Assembly: GCA_019635285.1 (NCBI GenBank)
Contig: JAHBZS010000014.1
Location: 36,628 to 100,627 of the forward strand
Source: Rubrivivax sp.
Lineage (GTDB): Bacteria; Pseudomonadota; Gammaproteobacteria; Burkholderiales; Burkholderiaceae_C
Length of the DNA: 64,000 bases
Direction: 5' to 3'
The position numbers and the translations under genes are program-made. How positions within the stretch are numbered: position 1 is the stretch's first letter; each line of letters begins with the position of its first letter. Below are positions 45,524-54,644 of this stretch, in pieces. The notes beneath the pieces were generated by a model. The model was given only the letters and a program-made list of their open reading frames with translations, had not been told where the DNA came from and searched no databases.

Positions 45524-45612
45524 GATTGCCCCTCGTCCGTTGAGTACACCGGCCGATCCCCCAAGGGGATGCGGACCGGCTTGAGAGCGGCCCGGCGCTC
45601 GGTCCTGCTCAT
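45520..45612 (-). CDS. Micro-ORF of 30 residues between bcrA and bcrD
   Basis: An ATG overlapping the bcrA stop (ATGA) begins a 30-codon frame whose own stop overlaps the bcrD ATG (ATGA). The peptide is basic at the start ([17 protein letters not shown]) and acidic at the end ([12 protein letters not shown]), with no membrane segment. It fills the whole gap between the two ATPase genes, which adjoin directly or closely in the Thauera operon. It may encode a genuine small protein or serve only to keep ribosomes coupled. Confidence 0.45.
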   Translation of the reverse strand: MSRTERRAALKPVRIPLGDRPVYSTDEGQS

Positions 45613-46949
45613 GCCCGTGCCTCCGCAGTCTTGCCCTCTTCCACCACCGCGCGGTACGCGAAGGTCGCGCCGCCCAGCGCGCCGGTGTAGATCGAATCGG
45701 GGTTGATGTTCAGCGTCAACTTGCCGTAGTTCTCCTCGACCAGTTCGACCAGCGCCTTGACCGCGGCTTCGTTCTTGGCGACGCCGCCGGTGAAGGTGAA
45801 CTCGTCGCGGATGCCACCCGAGCGCGCCAGGATGCTCATCGCGCGCAGGATGATCGCGCGGTGCAGCCCGGCCATGATGTCCTCGCGCTTGTCGCCGAGC
45901 GCGAGCCGGTCGCGCAGTTCGGCGCCGGCGAACACGGTGCAGGTCGAGTTGATGCGGATCGTCTTCGTGCTCTGCATCGCCAGCGGCCCCAGCTCGTGCA
46001 GCCCCATGTTCATCTCGTCGGCGATGTAGCCCAGGTAGCGCCCGCAGCCGGCCGCGCAGCGGTCGTTCATCTGGAAGCTCTCGACGATGCCGGCCGGGTC
46101 GACCTGGATCGCCTTGGTGTCCTGCCCGCCGATGTCGAGCACGGTGGCGGTGTTCGGGTACATCACGTGCGCGCCCAGGCCGTGGCACAGGATCTCGCTG
46201 CGGATGTGCTCCTTGCTGAACGGCAGCCGCGCGCGGCCGTAGCCGGTGCCTACCGTGTAGGTTTCCACCATCTCGGTGTCGAGCACGCCCTTGATCGGCG
46301 CCTCGACCGCGGCGCGTTTGCTCTGCGTCTCGGGCAGCGCGGCGAAGCTGCGCTCCAGTGCGGCCAGCAGGTGGCGGCGCATCGAGTCGCCGTAGACGCG
46401 GTTCTCGACCTCGATGATCGAGCGGTCGAACAGGTTGAGCAGGAAGTCGTAGCGCAGCCCCATGCTCTTGGCCACTGCCTCGCCCGCGGCCAGGTACTGG
46501 CTGCCGGCGATGTCGCGGAAGAAGTCGCTCTTGCGCTTGGCGCCGGGCGCGAACAGCTCGGGCGCCTCGACCTGCAGCTGCTTGAAGACCACGTCGAGCG
46601 CCTCGCGCACGCCGGCCTGCGCGTCGCCGAAGTTGGTCTTCTCGTGGTTGCGGTGGCAGGTGTCCTCGAGGTCGGCCAGCTGCTCCAGGTACTGCTCGGC
46701 ACGGAAGTCGCGTTCGAGCTGGTTGATGAAGCCGTCCAGCGACCCGTTGAGCGCGCCGCTGCTGCCCAGCGCCTGGCGGAACAGCTGGAAGCGGCCGCTG
46801 AGCAGCGCCTCCTGCTTGGCCACCGCGGCGGCGGTGTCGTAGTTCGAGCGCGAATTGGTGATGCCGCGGCCAAGCACGTTCTGCTGCTCGTCGATGACCA
46901 CCGCCTTGGTGGTCGTCGAGCCGAGGTCGATGCCAATGAAGCAGCGCAT
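45609..46949 (-). CDS. bcrA: BcrA, benzoyl-CoA reductase alpha subunit
   Basis: A 446-residue ATPase subunit similar in length to Thauera BcrA (438). N-terminal phosphate loop [14 protein letters not shown], second-half motifs [13 protein letters not shown], cluster cysteines in [13 protein letters not shown] and [11 protein letters not shown], and the adenosine motif [10 protein letters not shown]. The long insert at residues 60-200 distinguishes it from BcrD and is usual for Thauera/Rhodopseudomonas-type enzymes rather than the Azoarcus Bzd type. It drives two-electron reduction of benzoyl-CoA at the cost of ATP. Confidence 0.96.
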   Translation of the reverse strand: MRCFIGIDLGSTTTKAVVIDEQQNVLGRGITNSRSNYDTAAAVAKQEALLSGRFQLFRQALGSSGALNGSLDGFINQLERDFRAEQYLEQLADLEDTCHRNHEKTNFGDAQAGVREALDVVFKQLQVEAPELFAPGAKRKSDFFRDIAGSQYLAAGEAVAKSMGLRYDFLLNLFDRSIIEVENRVYGDSMRRHLLAALERSFAALPETQSKRAAVEAPIKGVLDTEMVETYTVGTGYGRARLPFSKEHIRSEILCHGLGAHVMYPNTATVLDIGGQDTKAIQVDPAGIVESFQMNDRCAAGCGRYLGYIADEMNMGLHELGPLAMQSTKTIRINSTCTVFAGAELRDRLALGDKREDIMAGLHRAIILRAMSILARSGGIRDEFTFTGGVAKNEAAVKALVELVEENYGKLTLNINPDSIYTGALGGATFAYRAVVEEGKTAEARA

Positions 46950-46967
46950 GGTGGGTGCTCCTCGCTT

Positions 46968-48338
46968 TCAGTTGGCGGTGATCGGGATGATCGGCGCGCC
47001 GCTCGGGCCCGTCGGCAGCGCGTGGCCGTAGGTGCGCTTCTGCTTGATCATCTGGAAGTAGCTTTCCAGCCGGTTCTTGACGTTGGCGGCCGAGAAGTAG
47101 CGCGGGTCGACCAGGTCGGTCTCGATGAACGCCGCCGGCTTGCCGGTGCGCTTTTCCACCTCGCGCAGCATCAGCAGCTGGCCGGCCGAGAAGCTGTTGC
47201 AGCTCTTGATCGAGTTGATCAGCAGCCCGTCGGCCTGGTACTGCTCCATGTAGTCGCAGATGATCTGGATGCGGCCCGGCAGGCTATGGTTGGTGTAGCA
47301 GCCCAGGCAGTACTCGGCCAGCGATTCGAGCGGGTTCTCCGGGTCGTGGCGGAAGCCGTAGTCGTAGAGCCCGCCGACCTTGGCGTAGGTCGACGACACG
47401 ACCACCGCGCCTTCCTCGTAGAACATCTTCCAGAAGTCGCGGAAGCTGGTCCAGTTGGGCGGGCCTTCGACGATCAGCCGGTACTTCTCCTCGCCCATGT
47501 CGCCATCGGGCGTGACCGGGCCCTTGCCGAGGCGGATGCGCTCGTCGATCTCGCCGCGCAGCACGCGGTAGAACTCGGTGGCTTCGGCCGTGCCGCGGAA
47601 GGCGGTGAAGATCGGGCCGATGTAGTAGACCGCGCCGAAGTAGCCGTCGATCGGGCTGGGCCGGTTCTTCGCGCTCTGCAGCACCTGCACCAGGTCCTGC
47701 TCGGCCTTGGCCGATTCGCGCATGTACTGGCGCAGCCGGTCGATGTCGAACTTGACGCCGCTGACGCGCTCCAGCGTGGGGATCACCGTCTCCTTCAGCT
47801 GCTTGACCACGTACTCGCGCATGCTCGGCGTGATCTTGCCGTCGGCCTGGTACGGCACGTGCAGCATCACCGTCTCGCAGCCGTACTTGTGGCGCACCAG
47901 CTCGAACCACTTCATGAAGGTGAAGCAGCCGGTGTAGCTGAGCAGCAGGACGTCGGGCCGCGGCAGCGGGTCGCCGGTGGGGCCGACCTCGCCGCCCATC
48001 ATCATGCCGAGGTCGGCCTTGACGTAGGTGCAGACGTCCTCGCTCTGGCCGTCGCGCTCGGCGTCCATGATGAACTTGCCGCTCTTCTTGCGCATGCCGT
48101 TCTGCAGCGCGTTCGTCTCGGGCAGGCTGCGCGCGAAGTCGAAGCACATCAGCAGCTCATTCAGGTTGCCCGGCACGAAGGTCGCCGAGACCTTGCGGTT
48201 GTTGGCGCGCGCGGTGGCCAGCTCCATGTAGTTCTTGTTGATCAGCTCCTTCTGCAGCCACATCGCGTCTTCCTTGACGACCTGCGGCTTGGCGGTGGGC
48301 TTGCCGAGCGGCGTCGGCATCGAGATCGGGGTGTTCAT
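46968..48338 (-). CDS. bcrB: BcrB, benzoyl-CoA reductase beta subunit
   Basis: A 456-residue protein of the 2-hydroxyacyl-CoA dehydratase D-component family, with cysteines in LLSYTGCFTFMKW, YCLGCYTNHSLPGR and SIKSCNSFSAGQLL that can ligate an active-site cluster. Its ATG overlaps the bcrC stop. BcrB and BcrC form the module where benzoyl-CoA binds and the ring is reduced to cyclohexa-1,5-diene-1-carbonyl-CoA. It is followed 18 bases later by bcrA. Confidence 0.96.
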   Translation of the reverse strand: MNTPISMPTPLGKPTAKPQVVKEDAMWLQKELINKNYMELATARANNRKVSATFVPGNLNELLMCFDFARSLPETNALQNGMRKKSGKFIMDAERDGQSEDVCTYVKADLGMMMGGEVGPTGDPLPRPDVLLLSYTGCFTFMKWFELVRHKYGCETVMLHVPYQADGKITPSMREYVVKQLKETVIPTLERVSGVKFDIDRLRQYMRESAKAEQDLVQVLQSAKNRPSPIDGYFGAVYYIGPIFTAFRGTAEATEFYRVLRGEIDERIRLGKGPVTPDGDMGEEKYRLIVEGPPNWTSFRDFWKMFYEEGAVVVSSTYAKVGGLYDYGFRHDPENPLESLAEYCLGCYTNHSLPGRIQIICDYMEQYQADGLLINSIKSCNSFSAGQLLMLREVEKRTGKPAAFIETDLVDPRYFSAANVKNRLESYFQMIKQKRTYGHALPTGPSGAPIIPITAN

Positions 48339-49591
48339 GCAGCGCTCCACAACTTGATCGAATCGGCAAAGGTGCCCGCCTGCTCGCGGATCGGCGCCAT
48401 CTGGCCGGTGTTCTCGGCGTACTTGAACGCGGTATGCGCGACGCCGTGCTGGGCCAGCACGTCCTGCAGCATCGGCCGCTCCAGCAGCGCCGGGTCGCAG
48501 AACGACGGCGCCGCGAAGACCACGCCCTCGGCGCCGCGCGTCTTCACCTGCTTGAGCAGGAACACGCCCTTCTCCTCGCGCTTGGTGTCGTACTTGGCCG
48601 CGGTCGAGGCCGAGCGGTGCAGGAAGGCCTTCGACAGCTCGGCCAGCGGGTCGCCGTCGGCGGGCACCTCGTCGAGCAGCCAGCGGCCGACGAGCATGAA
48701 GTCGTCGTCGACGACGTAGCAGCCGGCCATCTCGATGGACTTGATCAGCGCCAACGGCGGCTGCTCGCAGAAGCTGCCGGTGAGCACGACGCGCGCGTTG
48801 TCGCGCTTGGGCCGCTGCAGCTGCTCGGCCGCGGCCAGGTACTGCCGCACCAGTGCGGTGTGCTCCTCCACCGGCAGCACCATGCCGGCGCGCTGCAGCA
48901 GGTAGACCTCGGAGGTCGGCGCCTGCCACGGCTTGGCGGCACGGTAGGCATAGAGGTCACGCAGCGCCTGCCGGTTGTCGTTATAGGCGGCGATCGATGC
49001 GTTCAGCTCGGCGTCGGTGATCGCTCTGCCGCGCAGCTTGCCCAGGTCGTCGCGGATGTGCTGCATCTCCTGGATGTAGAACTTGCCGCCGACGCCGTCC
49101 TCGTAGTTCTGCGGCACGTCGACGTAGCGCACGTACTTGGTCGGAAACAGGATCTGCCACATGCCCGACAGGTTGCGGATGACGTCGCAGATGCTCGGGA
49201 AGAGCATGCCGTCCAGGCAGTCCAGCCGGCCGGTCAGGCCGAGCTCGATGGTCGAGCGCGGGATGCGGCAGATGTAGCTCTGGTAGTAGGCGTCGCCCTG
49301 GATCACCTCGATCTGGTCGCCGCCGCCGAGGATGCCCACCGGCAGCATGCCGGCCGCATGGATGATCTCGCGCGGCACGTACACCGGCATGTAGCCGATC
49401 GCCTTGCGGCCGGGCGCGCCGTCCTTCCAGGCCTTGACGGCGTTGAAGTGCAGGTCCTCGAACAGCGCCTCGCAGCGCGCAACGATTTTCAGGACTTCGG
49501 GTTGGGGTGCGGACTGCCCGCCCGGCCGCCCGACGGGCAGTTGCGCCCCCTCGGGGGGCAGCGAACGCAGTGAGCTTGGGGGTTGTGTCAT
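48335..49591 (-). CDS. bcrC: BcrC, benzoyl-CoA reductase gamma subunit
   Basis: A 418-residue dehydratase-D-type subunit with YICRIPRSTIELGLTGRLDCLDGMLFPSICDV, LTGSFCEQPPLALIKSIE and FAAPSFCDPALLE. It is about 35 residues longer than Thauera BcrC (384): the first ~30 residues (TQPPSSLRSLPPEGAQLPVG and on) are encoded by a REP-like palindrome and look added. The ATG at 49591 overlaps the dch stop. An internal start near codon 30 would give the normal length but would lose the coupling. Confidence 0.94.
   Translation of the reverse strand: MTQPPSSLRSLPPEGAQLPVGRPGGQSAPQPEVLKIVARCEALFEDLHFNAVKAWKDGAPGRKAIGYMPVYVPREIIHAAGMLPVGILGGGDQIEVIQGDAYYQSYICRIPRSTIELGLTGRLDCLDGMLFPSICDVIRNLSGMWQILFPTKYVRYVDVPQNYEDGVGGKFYIQEMQHIRDDLGKLRGRAITDAELNASIAAYNDNRQALRDLYAYRAAKPWQAPTSEVYLLQRAGMVLPVEEHTALVRQYLAAAEQLQRPKRDNARVVLTGSFCEQPPLALIKSIEMAGCYVVDDDFMLVGRWLLDEVPADGDPLAELSKAFLHRSASTAAKYDTKREEKGVFLLKQVKTRGAEGVVFAAPSFCDPALLERPMLQDVLAQHGVAHTAFKYAENTGQMAPIREQAGTFADSIKLWSAA
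49542..49591 (-). repeat. REP-like palindromic element inside the bcrC N terminus
   Basis: GCGCCCCCTCGGGGGGCA at 49543-49560 followed by GCGAACGCAGTGAGCTTGGG is a palindromic element of a kind that I associate with Burkholderiales genomes, usually intergenic. Here it is in frame and codes for PPSSLRSLPPEGA at the beginning of BcrC. This identification is from memory of such repeats, without a search. Confidence 0.5.
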
Positions 49592-50358
49592 CAGCGGTGC
49601 TCCCATTGCGGCTTGCGCTTGGCCAGAAAGGCGACCAACCCTTCGTTGGCGTCGCGCGTGGCCATCAGTTGGTCCAGGTACAGGCGTTCGACCTCGGCGA
49701 GCCGGACGCGCACGTCGCGCCGCAGCGCGCCGCGCGCCGCCGCGGTGGCGCAGGAGAGCGACGCGGCGCTCTTGTCCTGCAGGTGGTCGTGAAACCAGCT
49801 CAGGCCCGTGGCTTCGGGGTCGTCGGCGACGGCCTGCACCAGGCCCTTGCGCTCGGCTTCCGCAGCGGCTATCGAGCGGCCCGAGTACAGCAGGTCCTCG
49901 GCGAATGCTTGGCTGACGCGATATGGCAGCAGCACCGAAGCCGCCGGCGCGAACACGCCGAGCTTCATCTCCGGCTGGCCGAACTGCGCATCGGGCGCGG
50001 CGAAGATCCACGACCCGGCCAGCGCCACCTCGAGCCCGCCGCCCAGGCACTGGCCGCGCACCACCACGATGATCGGCACCGGGAAATCGACCATCGCGAG
50101 GATCAGCGCGTGCAGGCCTGCCAGCATCTGCGCGCACTGCGCAGGCAGGTGCTCGGCGACGCTGGCGCCGAAGCTGAAGTGCGGGCCTTCGTGGTCTAGC
50201 AAGGCGCCGCGCAGCGCGGGGTTGCCGCCATGGGCGAGCAGCGCGCCGTGCAGCGCCGCGATCATCTCGGCGTCGACGATGTTGGCCTTGGGCCGCGCCA
50301 GGCGCAGCCGCAGCAGGCTGCCGTCGGCGTCGAGCCAGTCCTTCAGCGGCGCAGTCAT
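49591..50358 (-). CDS. dch: Cyclohexa-1,5-diene-1-carbonyl-CoA hydratase
   Basis: A 255-residue enoyl-CoA hydratase/isomerase family protein: LRLARPKANIVDAEMIAAL at the start, FSFGASVAEHLP, the oxyanion-hole block VVVRGQCLGGGLEVALAGSWIFAAPDAQFGQPEMKLG. Dch adds water to the dienoyl-CoA made by benzoyl-CoA reductase, giving 6-hydroxycyclohex-1-ene-1-carbonyl-CoA. It lies between oah (6 bases upstream) and bcrC (overlapping). Confidence 0.92.
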   Translation of the reverse strand: MTAPLKDWLDADGSLLRLRLARPKANIVDAEMIAALHGALLAHGGNPALRGALLDHEGPHFSFGASVAEHLPAQCAQMLAGLHALILAMVDFPVPIIVVVRGQCLGGGLEVALAGSWIFAAPDAQFGQPEMKLGVFAPAASVLLPYRVSQAFAEDLLYSGRSIAAAEAERKGLVQAVADDPEATGLSWFHDHLQDKSAASLSCATAAARGALRRDVRVRLAEVERLYLDQLMATRDANEGLVAFLAKRKPQWEHR

Positions 50359-50364
50359 CTCGGC

Positions 50365-51483
50365 TCAGCGCTTGGCCCGCGGCTGGATCTCGTCGTGCAG
50401 CGGCCCGACCCAGCTCTGCCCTGCCGCCAGCTTCTGCCGCAGCAGCACGAAGTCGACCTCGCGGTCTTCCTTCGTGCCCTCGTTGAACGCGGTGAAGCCC
50501 GAGCGCGCCTCGGTCATCATGTTCAGCGCCAGCCAGGCGCGCGCATCTTCCTTGTTGCGGTTCCAGGCCTCGAGCTTGGGCTTGCGCAGTTCCTCCAGCG
50601 TCTTCGTCGTGCAGTCCGGGAAGGTCAGCAGGATCTTCGCGCACAGCGACTCGACCTTCTCGTCGAGCAGCGACAGGTCGACCGTGCCGCGCTTCATCAG
50701 TGCCTTGCCTTCCTCGAGCGCGCCGCCGGTCTTCGGCTCGCCGTAGCAGAAGCGGCCGTACTCGTCGGTCATGCGCTGCGTCTCGACCGTCGGGTTGGCG
50801 ACGAACCTGCCGTCGACCTTCAGCGCCGGCACCACGTCGGTCAGGATGCCCATCTGGTAGGCCTTGTGCGCGCTGAACGGCTCGCACAGCACGCAGGCGG
50901 CCATCGCGCGTTCGGCGCCGACGATCACCGGCAGGAAGTCGGTGGCGCCGCCGATCGGCGCGCTGCCGTGCTTGGGGCCCGCCTGGCCGTAGCGCGCGAG
51001 GTCGCTGGACACGCTGAAGTCGCAGGCCATGCCGATCTCCTGCCCGCCGCCGATGCGCATGCCGTTGACGCGGCAGATCACCGGCTTGTCGCAGGCCAGG
51101 ATGGCACTGACCATGTCGTTGAACAGCCGCATGTACTGGCGGTACTCCTGCGGCTGGCCGGCGTAGTACTCGGCGTACTCCTTGGTGTTGCCGCCGGTGC
51201 AGAAGGCCTTGTCGCCGACGCCGGTGAAGACCACGCAGTTGACCGCGCGGTCGTTGCTGGCCGCGCGCATGGCCAGGATCACGCCCTTGACCATGTCGGT
51301 CGTGTAGCTGTTGTACTGGCCCGGGTTGTCCAGCCAGACCCAGGCGTTGTACAGCCCCGGCACGACGCTGCCGTCGGGGCGGCGGGCCGGGCGCCGCTCG
51401 TAGCGCACGCCGGGCTTGCCGATGTCGTCGACCAGGTCGTGGTTCTTGAACTCGTGCAGCGGCAAGGTCTCGGGGGCGTTCAT
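50365..51483 (-). CDS. oah: 6-oxocyclohex-1-ene-1-carbonyl-CoA hydrolase
   Basis: A 372-residue crotonase-superfamily hydrolase of the usual Oah length (about 377). Key blocks are NPGQYNSYTTDMVKGVILAM, FTGVGDKAFCTGGNTKEYAEYY, RVNGMRIGGGQEIGMACDFSVSSD and GSAPIGGATDFLP. It adds two waters and opens the ring to 3-hydroxypimelyl-CoA. The ATG at 51483 is preceded by AGGAGAACCG. It lies between had and dch in the ring-cleavage operon. Confidence 0.95.
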   Translation of the reverse strand: MNAPETLPLHEFKNHDLVDDIGKPGVRYERRPARRPDGSVVPGLYNAWVWLDNPGQYNSYTTDMVKGVILAMRAASNDRAVNCVVFTGVGDKAFCTGGNTKEYAEYYAGQPQEYRQYMRLFNDMVSAILACDKPVICRVNGMRIGGGQEIGMACDFSVSSDLARYGQAGPKHGSAPIGGATDFLPVIVGAERAMAACVLCEPFSAHKAYQMGILTDVVPALKVDGRFVANPTVETQRMTDEYGRFCYGEPKTGGALEEGKALMKRGTVDLSLLDEKVESLCAKILLTFPDCTTKTLEELRKPKLEAWNRNKEDARAWLALNMMTEARSGFTAFNEGTKEDREVDFVLLRQKLAAGQSWVGPLHDEIQPRAKR

Positions 51484-51524
51484 CGGTTCTCCTTCAGGGC
51501 AGGCCGGCTTGGCGGCTCGGGCAG

Positions 51525-52592
51525 TCAGGGCACCAGCACGGCGCGGCGCGTGATCTCGCGCCGGTGCACCGCGTCGAAGATGCGGTCGATCTCGGCCAGC
51601 GGGTGCAGCTCGACGAAGGGCGCCAGGCGCACCTTGCCGTCCAGCACCAGGTCCAGCGCCGCCGGGTACAGCTCGGGCGGGCAGCCCCAGTTGCCGATCG
51701 CGCGGGCGTCGAAGGCCATCAGGTTGGACAGCCGCAGTTCCACCTTGTCCATCGTGAAGCCGACCACCGCCAGCGTCGCGCCGTGCACCAGCAGGCCGAA
51801 GGCGGTGGACTGGCCGGCAGCCGTGCCCGAGCACTCGAAGATCTTCCATTCGGTGGCGCGCAGGCCGCGCTGGCGCGCGAAGTCGGCCAGTTGCTTCTTC
51901 AGCGCCTTGGCATCGAGTTCCCGCGCGTCCAGCGCCAGCGCGGCACCGCCGTCGGTGACGATGGCGTCCAGCTTGCGGCGGTCGACGTCGATGGCCACGA
52001 CCTCGGCGCCAAAGGCGCGCGCGACCTGCACGCAGTAGCCGCCGACGCCGCCGACGCCGATCACCACCGCCAGGTCGCCGGCTTCGACGCCGGCCCGGCG
52101 CACGGCCTGGTAGGGCGTGGTCAGCGCGTCGGCGACGATGGACACCTGCGGCAGCGTCAGCCCGGCGGCGGCCAGTCGCTGCGTGTCGACCGCGCACAGC
52201 CCGCGCGCCGGCACCACGATGTGCGATGCGAAGCCGCCCTGGATGTCGTTGCCCGGCATCTTCTGCGCGCGGCAGATGGTGCCCAGGCCGCGGCGGCACA
52301 GGTCGCATTCGCCGCAGGGCAGCACGGCCGGCACGATGACTTCGCGGCCCAGCCATTCGCGCGCCAGCTCGCCGGCCTCGACGACATGGCCGCTGACCTC
52401 GTGGCCCAGCGCCAGCGGCAGCGGCTGGTTGGTGCGCACGCCGTCGTAGTAATAGCCGAGGTCGGTATGGCACACGCCGCAGCCGGCGACCGCGACGACC
52501 ACCTCCGCGGGGCCGGGCTCGGGCCGGAAGGCCGCGCGCTGCATCGGCGCACCGGGTTGTGTCATCAGCCAGCGCACGGCGTCGATCGGCAT
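51525..52592 (-). CDS. had: 6-hydroxycyclohex-1-ene-1-carbonyl-CoA dehydrogenase
   Basis: A 355-residue zinc alcohol dehydrogenase from the ATG at 52592 (AGGAGA upstream); a longer frame to 52688 lacks a ribosome site. Catalytic zinc: [14 protein letters not shown] and [10 protein letters not shown]; structural zinc: [18 protein letters not shown]-binding: [15 protein letters not shown]. Had oxidises the Dch product to 6-oxocyclohex-1-ene-1-carbonyl-CoA. It is the first gene of had-oah-dch-bcrCBAD-fdx, reading away from a 240-bp divergent promoter region. Confidence 0.95.
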   Translation of the reverse strand: MPIDAVRWLMTQPGAPMQRAAFRPEPGPAEVVVAVAGCGVCHTDLGYYYDGVRTNQPLPLALGHEVSGHVVEAGELAREWLGREVIVPAVLPCGECDLCRRGLGTICRAQKMPGNDIQGGFASHIVVPARGLCAVDTQRLAAAGLTLPQVSIVADALTTPYQAVRRAGVEAGDLAVVIGVGGVGGYCVQVARAFGAEVVAIDVDRRKLDAIVTDGGAALALDARELDAKALKKQLADFARQRGLRATEWKIFECSGTAAGQSTAFGLLVHGATLAVVGFTMDKVELRLSNLMAFDARAIGNWGCPPELYPAALDLVLDGKVRLAPFVELHPLAEIDRIFDAVHRREITRRAVLVP

Positions 52593-52662
52593 GCAAGCTC
52601 TCCTGGGCGGCGGCGGCCGCGAGGCGCCGCGAGGGTCGGTTCCGGGACACGCTGGTATTCCG

Positions 52663-52674
52663 GTACTGCAATGC
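52663..52674. promoter_or_regulatory. Shared dyad operator, copy B (with an extra half-site pair)
   Basis: GTACTG-CAATGC followed by GTGTTTTG, matching the copies at 23008 and 41421. Eight bases upstream starts a second related pair, GTATTC-CGGTAC (52655-52666), overlapping the first. Relative to the had promoter it covers about +6 to +17, so a repressor here would block elongation or open-complex formation. Confidence 0.55.
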
Positions 52675-52686
52675 GTGTTTTGGGTC

Positions 52687-52727
52687 ATTCTGGCGTGCCG
52701 GCGCGCGAAATCCTTGAACTAGATCAG
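52687..52727 (-). promoter_or_regulatory. FNR-like box and -10 for the had-bcr operon, possibly bidirectional
   Basis: TTGAA-CTAG-ATCAG at 52714-52727 matches 8 of 10 positions of the FNR consensus. On the minus strand CAGAAT at 52692-52687 is a 4/6 match to a -10, 28.5 bp from the box centre, a class II layout that places the start near 52680 for had. The box is nearly symmetric, so it could also activate the plus-strand kor operon, whose -10 near 52750 (TTCACT) is poor. Confidence 0.55.
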
Positions 52728-52832
52728 CGACTCGCGCGACGGCGGCGGATTCACTTGCCACATCGCCCGGGCCTGCCGGCCCGGGCGACCGAACCCGGTC
52801 CAGCCCCGACCAGACCACCAGGGAGCCAGCCC

Positions 52833-54644
52833 TTGTTGAAGCCTGCCGACACCCCTGCGCACGCTGCGAGCGCCGGCCGCAGCTGGTCCGTCGCCCTGGC
52901 CGGCAGCGGCGGCGCCGGCGTGATGACCGCCGGCACGCTGCTGCTGGACGCCGCCGCGCGCGCCGGTCTCTACGGCCTGTTCGTGCGCACCAGCGGGCCG
53001 CAGATCCGCGGCGGCGAGGCGGCCGCGCTGCTGCGCCTTGGGCCGGCGCCGGTCGGCACGCTGGACGACCGCTTCGACCTGCTGCTGGCCATCGACTGGC
53101 AGAACCTGCACCGCTTCGCCGACGAGATCCCGCTCGGCGCCGCGAGCCTGCTGGTCGGCGACGCCGACGAAGGCGAAGCCCCGGCCGCGCTGCTGGCCGG
53201 CGGCGCACGCTGCGTGGCGCTGCCGCTGAAGCGCGTGGCCAAGGCCAGCGGCGGCTGGGTCAACATGGTGGCGCTGGGACTGGCCGGGGCGCTGTCCGGC
53301 GTGCCGCTGGCCGCGATGGAGGCCGCGCTGCGCGAAGGCTGGAAGCGCAGCGCCGACGCGCTGGCCGCCAACCTCGCCGCCCTGCAGCAGGGCGCCGCGC
53401 TGTCGTCGGAGATCGGCGTGCCCAGACCGGAACCGCTGCTTCCCACAGCGCAAGGCGCGCCCGCAGCGCGCTGGCTGCTGTCCGGCAACGAGGCTGCCGG
53501 CTACGGTGCCCTGCGCGGCGGCGTGCGCTTCGTCGCCGCCTATCCCATCACGCCGGCCACCGAACTGCTGGAGTGGATGGCACCGGCGCTGGCCCGCGTC
53601 GGCGGCACGCTGCTGCAGGCCGAGGACGAACTGGCCTCGGTCAACATGATCATCGGCGCGTCGTACGGCGGCGTGCCCGCGCTGACCGCGACCGCCGGTC
53701 CCGGGCTGGCGCTGATGACCGAAGGCATCGGGCTGGCGGTGGCGGCCGAGGTGCCCATCGTCGTCGTCGACGTGATGCGCGGCGGCCCGTCCACCGGCAT
53801 CCCGGCCAAGAGCGAGCAGAGCGACCTCTCGTTCGCCGTCGACGGGCTGCATGGCGACGCACCGCGGCTGGTGCTGGCGCCGAACTCGATCGCCGACTGC
53901 GCACACACCACCGAGTGGGCGGTGCAGCTGGCCGAGACGCTGCAGGCGCCGGCGCTGGTGCTGTCGGACCAGTTCATGGGGCAGTCGCGCTGCGTGGTCG
54001 ACCGTCCCGCGGCGGCCGCGACGCCGGTGCAGCGCCTGTGGGCCACGGCGCCGGCGGACGGCACGCCGTACCGGCGCTACGTGGACACCGCCAGCGGCGT
54101 CTCGCCGATGGCCCGGCCGGGCACGCCGGGCACCGTCTACACCGCCGACGGCCTGGAGCACACCGAACGCGGCATCCCGAGCAGCCAGGCCGCCGACCAC
54201 CTGCGCCAGCTCGACAAGCGCCAGCGCAAGCTGCTGCAGCACGACTACGGTCCGCGCTGGGCCGATGTCGAGGGGGATGCCGAGCTGGCGGTCATCACCT
54301 TCGGCTCCACCACCGGCGCCGCGCGCGAGGCGCTGGCCCGCTGCGCCTCCGCCGGGCTGCCGCTGCGGCTGGTCGCGCTGCGCCTGCTGGCCCCGCTGCG
54401 CAGCGAGGCGCTGGCCGAGGCGCTGCACGGCGTGCGCGAGGTGCTGGTCGTCGAGCAGAACCACGGCGGCCAGCTGCTGCGCTACCTGCGCGGCCGCGCC
54501 GACCTGCCCGGGCGGCCGCGCGGCCTGCACCGGCCGGGCCCGCTGCCGCTGCGCCCGGGTGAACTGGCGGCCGCCTTCACCGACTGGAGCCGGGCCGTGG
54601 CGGCGCCGGCCCAGCAGCCGGCCCCGCAGGAGACGACGCCATGA
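52833..54644 (+). CDS. korA: 2-oxoacid:ferredoxin oxidoreductase, fused gamma-alpha subunit (KorA)
   Basis: About 603 residues. Start is TTG at 52833 (or 52836) with GGGAG upstream; no ATG precedes the conserved region. Residues ~18-190 form the gamma domain (ALAGSGGAGVMTAG...SGPQIRGGEAA) and ~210-600 the alpha domain with FVAAYPITPATELLEWMA, EDELASVNMIIGASYGG, RGGPSTGIPAKSEQSDL and VVEQNHGGQLLRYL. This matches KorA of Thauera aromatica, which with KorB oxidises 2-oxoglutarate to succinyl-CoA and regenerates reduced ferredoxin for benzoyl-CoA reductase. Confidence 0.88.
   Translation: MLKPADTPAHAASAGRSWSVALAGSGGAGVMTAGTLLLDAAARAGLYGLFVRTSGPQIRGGEAAALLRLGPAPVGTLDDRFDLLLAIDWQNLHRFADEIPLGAASLLVGDADEGEAPAALLAGGARCVALPLKRVAKASGGWVNMVALGLAGALSGVPLAAMEAALREGWKRSADALAANLAALQQGAALSSEIGVPRPEPLLPTAQGAPAARWLLSGNEAAGYGALRGGVRFVAAYPITPATELLEWMAPALARVGGTLLQAEDELASVNMIIGASYGGVPALTATAGPGLALMTEGIGLAVAAEVPIVVVDVMRGGPSTGIPAKSEQSDLSFAVDGLHGDAPRLVLAPNSIADCAHTTEWAVQLAETLQAPALVLSDQFMGQSRCVVDRPAAAATPVQRLWATAPADGTPYRRYVDTASGVSPMARPGTPGTVYTADGLEHTERGIPSSQAADHLRQLDKRQRKLLQHDYGPRWADVEGDAELAVITFGSTTGAAREALARCASAGLPLRLVALRLLAPLRSEALAEALHGVREVLVVEQNHGGQLLRYLRGRADLPGRPRGLHRPGPLPLRPGELAAAFTDWSRAVAAPAQQPAPQETTP

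Noticed and set aside
45861-48719. A 952-codon plus-strand frame across bcrA and bcrB
   Set aside because: It is antisense to two recognisable benzoyl-CoA reductase subunits and has no family features.
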